9,606 nt of DNA, taken from assembly GCF_000721935.1 (NCBI RefSeq), contig NZ_KL585421.1, forward strand, positions 76,656 through 86,261, written 5' to 3'. Of the stretch, positions 6,134 to 9,606 are shown piece by piece (positions within the stretch are counted from its first letter, which is position 1; every line of letters starts with the position of its first letter). A program made the translations under genes and the position numbers. The stretch is from Streptomyces sp. NRRL WC-3549 (GTDB lineage Bacteria; Actinomycetota; Actinomycetes; Streptomycetales; Streptomycetaceae). Below the pieces are notes generated by a model. The model was not told the origin of the DNA. It searched no databases and was given only the letters and a program-made list of their open reading frames with translations.

Positions 6134-7072
6134 GTGACCACCACCGCGCCCGCCGGAGCCACGGCGCCACCCCACCCGCACCCCTCCGCAACCCCGCCCG
6201 CGCCCCGGCGCCGCCTCTCCCTCACAGGCGGCGGGGGACTGTTCGTCCTGCCGTTCCTGGTGTTCTTCGGACTCTTCCTCGTCTGGCCCGTCGTGCAGGG
6301 CGTCTGGATGAGCCTCACCGACGCCTCCCTCACCCTGCGCGCCCCCGAGTTCGTCGGGCTCGCCAACTACGTCGAGGCGTTCGGGGACCCGGACGTGTGG
6401 AGCAGCCTCGGCAACACCGTCTTCTTCACCGTGATCTCCTGCGTACCGCTCGTCCTGGTGGCCCTGGCCATGGCCCTGCTGGTGCACAGCGGGCTCGCCG
6501 GCCAATGGGTGTGGCGGCTGGCCTACTTCGCCCCGTACCTGCTGCCCGTCACGGTGGTCACGCTCATCTGGACGTGGCTCTACCAGCCCGACATCGGCCT
6601 CGGCAACCAACTGCTGACGTCCCTCGGACTGGAACCCGTCGGCTGGCTCTCCGACGAGTCCGTGGCGATGTGGTCCGTCGCCGCCCTCACCGTCTGGTGG
6701 ACGGTCGGCTTCAACTTCCTGCTCTACCTGGCGGCCCTGCAGTCCCTGCCCGTCACCTACGACGAGGCCGCCGCACTCGACGGAGCCGGGGCCTGGCGGC
6801 GGCTGTGGTCCGTCACCCTCCCCCAGCTGCGCCACACCACCGTCCTGGTCGCGATGCTCCAGGTGCTGGCCTCGCTCAAGGTGTTCGACCAGATCTACAT
6901 CCTCACCAAGGGCGGCCCCAACGGCTCCACCCGTCCGATCCTGGAATACGTCTACGACGTCGGGTTCACCGGATACCGGCTGGGCTACGCCTCGGCGGTC
7001 AGTTACGTCTTCTTCGCGATCGTCATCGTCGTCTCCGTCGCGCAGCTCCGCTTCTTCCGTCAGGAGGGCTGA
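6134..7072 (+). CDS. Sugar ABC transporter permease, MalF/UgpA type
   Basis: The 312-residue inner-membrane protein is one half of the translocation channel of a CUT1 importer. About six membrane segments are visible: 35-55, 92-117, 128-149, 177-201, 236-256 (less clear) and 283-306. The cytoplasmic loop that docks the ATPase carries the EAA motif: EAAALDGAGA starting at 211, with Gly217 and Leu-Pro at 229-230. The N-terminal 27 residues are Pro/Ala/Thr-rich and cytoplasmic. The start is GTG at 6134 after AAGGAG (6121-6126), 7 bases upstream. It follows the binding-protein gene and its stop is two bases from the next start, so translation of the two permeases is probably coupled. Confidence 0.9.
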   Translation: MTTTAPAGATAPPHPHPSATPPAPRRRLSLTGGGGLFVLPFLVFFGLFLVWPVVQGVWMSLTDASLTLRAPEFVGLANYVEAFGDPDVWSSLGNTVFFTVISCVPLVLVALAMALLVHSGLAGQWVWRLAYFAPYLLPVTVVTLIWTWLYQPDIGLGNQLLTSLGLEPVGWLSDESVAMWSVAALTVWWTVGFNFLLYLAALQSLPVTYDEAAALDGAGAWRRLWSVTLPQLRHTTVLVAMLQVLASLKVFDQIYILTKGGPNGSTRPILEYVYDVGFTGYRLGYASAVSYVFFAIVIVVSVAQLRFFRQEG

Positions 7073-7074
7073 CC

Positions 7075-7974
7075 GTGTCCACCGTCTCCACCCCCGTCCG
7101 CAGGCCGCGCCGGCCGCGCCGTGAGGAATCCGGGTCCCCCCTGCTGCTCGGCCACGGGCGGCTGCCCCGCGTGCTCGCCGGAACCGCGCTGACCGTCCTG
7201 GCCGCCGTCTGGCTGCTGCCGTTCCTCTGGGCGGTGGCGACCTCGCTGCAGAGCGAGCAGGACGTGATGAAGTCGGGCCTGTCGCCGTTCAAGGGCGCCT
7301 TCACACTCGACGCCTACCGGCAGATCCTGGAGCGCGGAAACGTTCCGACCTGGGCGTTCAACAGCGTACTGATCGCCGCCCTGGTCACCGTGCTCACCGT
7401 GGCCGTCTCGACGCTCGCCGCCTACGGCTTCTCCCGCGGCACCTTCCGCGGGAAGCGCGCGCTCCTCGCCGTCACCGTCGCGGCGATCATGGTCCCGCCG
7501 CAGCTGCTCATCGTCCCGCTCTTCGAGCAGATGACGATGTTCCACCTGGTCGACACCTACGCGGCGGTCATCCTGCCGCAGGTCGTCGCCCCCATGATGG
7601 TCTTCATCCTCAAGCGGTTCTTCGACGGCATACCCCGCGAACTGGAGGACGCCGCCCGCATCGACGGCGCCTCCGAGCTCCGGGTCTTCTGGTCGATCGT
7701 GCTGCCGCTGTCCCGTCCGATCGTCTCCGCCGTCGCGATCTTCGTCTTCATCGGCGCGTGGAACAACTTCATGTGGCCCTTCGTCGTGACCAACGACCCC
7801 GGCCTCATGACGCTCCCGGTGGGCCTCGCGACCGTCAAGGACGCCTACGGCATCCAGTACGCCCAGGCGATGGCGTCCGCCCTGCTGGCCGCGCTCCCGC
7901 TGATCGCCATGTTCCTCCTCTTCCAGCGGCGCATCGTCAACTCCGTGGCCACCACCGGCCTCGGCGGCAGCTGA
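7075..7974 (+). CDS. Sugar ABC transporter permease, MalG/UgpE type
   Basis: The 299-residue protein is the second channel subunit. An Arg/Pro-rich N-terminus (9-17) precedes membrane segments at about 34-57, 94-118, 129-150, 162-180, 212-234 and 264-284. The ATPase-docking motif is the MalG form, EDAARIDGAS from 191 with Gly198 and Pro211. The GTG start at 7075 lies two bases after the upstream stop, and its ribosome binding site AGGAGGG (7062-7068) is inside the end of the upstream gene. The stop is followed by a 106-base gap to the GH2 gene that contains an artefactual 39-base insertion, so the true gap is probably 67 bases. No ATPase gene follows; energy is probably supplied by a shared MsiK-type ATPase encoded elsewhere, as known for several Streptomyces sugar importers. 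Confidence 0.9.
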   Translation: MSTVSTPVRRPRRPRREESGSPLLLGHGRLPRVLAGTALTVLAAVWLLPFLWAVATSLQSEQDVMKSGLSPFKGAFTLDAYRQILERGNVPTWAFNSVLIAALVTVLTVAVSTLAAYGFSRGTFRGKRALLAVTVAAIMVPPQLLIVPLFEQMTMFHLVDTYAAVILPQVVAPMMVFILKRFFDGIPRELEDAARIDGASELRVFWSIVLPLSRPIVSAVAIFVFIGAWNNFMWPFVVTNDPGLMTLPVGLATVKDAYGIQYAQAMASALLAALPLIAMFLLFQRRIVNSVATTGLGGS

Positions 7975-8032
7975 CCCCGTCCACCTCCCCGCCTGTCTCT
8001 TATACACAGCTGACCCCGTCCACCTCCCCGCC
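7968..8032. repeat. 26-bp direct duplication around a mosaic-end fragment (artefact)
   Basis: Bases 7968-7993, spanning the permease stop codon and the start of the spacer, recur exactly at 8007-8032. The 13 bases between them (7994-8006), together with the shared edge bases, reconstitute CTGTCTCTTATACACA. Removing 39 bases restores a simple continuous sequence. Two overlapping contig ends joined through adapter rather than through their true overlap explain this best. The permease coding sequence is not damaged, because its stop lies within the first copy. Confidence 0.92.
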
Positions 8033-8080
8033 CGTGCCGGCCACCCCGCCGGCCGCCACCACCATCAGACTGGAGTCCCT

Positions 8081-9565
8081 GTGCACACCCCCTCCGTCCC
8101 CCGCCCGGAGTACCCGCGACCGCAGTTCGTCCGTCGCGACTGGCTCAACCTGAACGGGACCTGGCAGTTCGAGACCGACCAGGGGGACAGCGGCCTCGAA
8201 CGCGGACTCCTCGACCGCGAACTCAGCGGCGAGATCCTCGTGCCCTTCGCCCCCGAGTCCGCACTCTCCGGCGTCGGCGACACCGACTTCCTGGAGGCCG
8301 TCTGGTACCGGCGCCGATTCACCCCGCCCGCCGCGTGGGCGGGCCGCCGGGTGCTGCTGCACTTCGGCGCCGTCGACCACGACACGACGGTCTGGGTGGA
8401 CGGCACCGAGGTGGTCCGCCACCGCGGCGGCTTCACCCCCTTCACCGCCGACCTCGGCGATCTCGCCCCCGCGGGCCGCGAGGTGGAGATCACCGTCCGC
8501 GCCCGCGACCCGAAGTCCGGACCACAGGCCCGGGGCAAGCAGGCGATCCAGTACGCCAACCACGACTGCAACTACACCCGCACCACCGGCATCTGGCAGA
8601 CGGTGTGGGCGGAACCGGTCGCCGACGCCCACCTGCGCCGCCCCCGGATCACCCCCGACCTGGCGGGCTCCGCCTTCTCCGTCGAACTGCCCCTGTCGTC
8701 CAACCGCCCCGGCCACCGCGTGCGCGCCGTCCTCAGCGACGAGGCGGGCGAGGTCTGCCGCGCCGAGGTGCGCGCCGACCTCGACCTCGCACCCCGCCTG
8801 CACCTGGCCCTCCCGGAGGACCGGCGCCGCGAGTGGAGCCCGGAGGACCCCTTCCTGTACGGCCTCCGCCTCGAACTCCTGGACGCCGACGGCGAGGCGG
8901 CCGACACCGTGGAGAGCTACGCGGGCCTGCGCGCCGTCGGTATCCAGGGCAAGGCCGTGCTCCTCAACGGCCGGCCCCGCTTCCAGCGCCTCGTCCTCGA
9001 CCAGGGCTGGTACCCGGACGGGCTGATGACCGCCCCCTCCGACGAGGCCCTCGTCCGCGACATCGAACTGGCCATGGAGGCGGGCTTCAACGGCGCCCGG
9101 CTGCACCAGAAGGTCTTCGAGGAGCGCTTCCTGTACCACGCCGACCGCCTCGGCTACCTGGTCTGGGGCGAGTTCGGCGACTGGGGCTGCGAGGTCGGAG
9201 GCTCCTCCGGCGACAACCAGCGCCCCGACGCCTCCTTCGTCGCCCAGTGGCTCGAAGCCGTCGAACGCGACTACTCGCACCCCTCGATCGTCGGCTGGTG
9301 CCCGCTGAACGAGACCTACCAGAAGCTCCACGACCGGATCACCCAGCTCGACGACGTGACCCGGGCGATGTTCCTCGCCACCAAGGCCATGGACACCTCC
9401 CGCCCGGTGATCGACGCCTCCGGATATTCCCACCGGGTGCTGGAGACCGACGTCTACGACTCCCACTCCTACGAGCAGGACCCCGCCGCCTTCCGGCAGC
9501 TCGTGTCCGGCCTCGCCAAGGGCGAGCCCTTCGCCAACGCCCACGAGAACGGGACCGCCTACTCC
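8081..9565 (+). CDS. Glycoside hydrolase family 2 enzyme, 3'-truncated
   Basis: The first 495 residues of a GH2 (beta-galactosidase/beta-glucuronidase/beta-mannosidase superfamily) enzyme are present. Residues about 1-165 form the sugar-binding jelly roll (DWLNLNGTWQF, WYRRRF, LHFGAVDHDTTVWVDG), about 166-270 the Ig-like domain, and the TIM barrel follows with LDQGWYPDG at 306-314. Glu411 in GWCPLNE (405-411) is the expected acid/base. The nucleophile glutamate lies beyond the truncation. The GTG start at 8081 follows TGGAG (8071-8075). There is no signal peptide, so the enzyme is probably cytoplasmic and cleaves the imported glycoside. The frame runs on into adapter after Ser495 (TCC, 9563-9565), which would add false residues. 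It is probably the last or near-last gene of the importer operon. Substrate specificity (galactoside, glucuronide, arabinoside or other) cannot be read from what is present. Confidence 0.9.
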
Positions 9566-9603
9566 CTGTCTCTTATACACATCTCTGATGGCGCGAGGGA
9601 GGC
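9566..9603. other. Nextera mosaic end plus 454 adapter at the contig end (artefact)
   Basis: The full 19-base mosaic end CTGTCTCTTATACACATCT (9566-9584) is followed by CTGATGGCGCGAGGGAGGC (9585-9603), the reverse complement of what I recall as the Roche 454 adapter A. Three further bases end the window. The genome sequence therefore stops at about 9565 and the contig is untrimmed. Confidence 0.95.
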
Positions 9604-9606
9604 GTG

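Noticed and set aside
4883..6835. Long minus-strand open frame opposite the binding-protein and first permease genes
   Set aside because: It is a mirror frame of well-supported genes with signal sequence, EAA motif and ribosome binding sites; long antisense frames are expected in high-GC DNA.
8000..9580. Long minus-strand open frame opposite the hydrolase gene, beginning MYKRQ
   Set aside because: The start lies in adapter sequence and the frame mirrors a clear GH2 protein.

Overview
The window is very GC-rich with strong G/C bias at third codon positions, frequent GTG starts, GGAGG-type ribosome binding sites and long spurious open frames on the opposite strand. This points to an actinomycete, most likely Streptomyces or a close relative. 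It appears to be the end of a draft contig: the last 38 identifiable bases are sequencing adapter, and two more transposase mosaic-end fragments lie inside the window at 3868 and 7993.

Layout. 1-537: no gene I can support, but several strong inverted repeats. 538-1602 (-): a lipoate-protein ligase family protein with its accessory domain at the N-terminus. 1603-2066: divergent intergenic region with a perfect 16-bp palindrome and a weak candidate small ORF. 2067-3155 (+): an alanine-racemase-like PLP protein that seems to lack the usual catalytic tyrosine. 3156-3421: convergent spacer with a degenerate tandem repeat and paired hairpins. 3422-4470 (-): a LacI-family regulator split by an adapter fragment. 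4471-4738: divergent control region with a palindromic operator candidate inside a good promoter. 4739-7974 (+): a carbohydrate ABC importer made of a Tat/lipoprotein-type solute-binding protein and two MalF/MalG-type permeases. 8081-9565 (+): the first 495 residues of a glycoside hydrolase family 2 enzyme, cut off at the contig end.

The coherent unit is 3422-9565. A LacI-type repressor probably controls import of an oligosaccharide or glycoside, which is then hydrolysed in the cytoplasm by the GH2 enzyme (no signal peptide). No ABC ATPase is encoded here. In Streptomyces such CUT1 systems commonly share the MsiK ATPase encoded elsewhere, and I infer the same here. The substrate cannot be read from the sequence.

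I found no convincing undescribed system. The most anomalous signals are technical: three copies of the Tn5/Nextera mosaic end, one with missing regulator sequence, one with a 26-bp duplication, and one running into a 454-type adapter. The biological points most worth following are the overlapping divergent promoters with an embedded operator, the racemase-like protein without its tyrosine, the domain order of the lipoate ligase, and the 16-bp palindrome.
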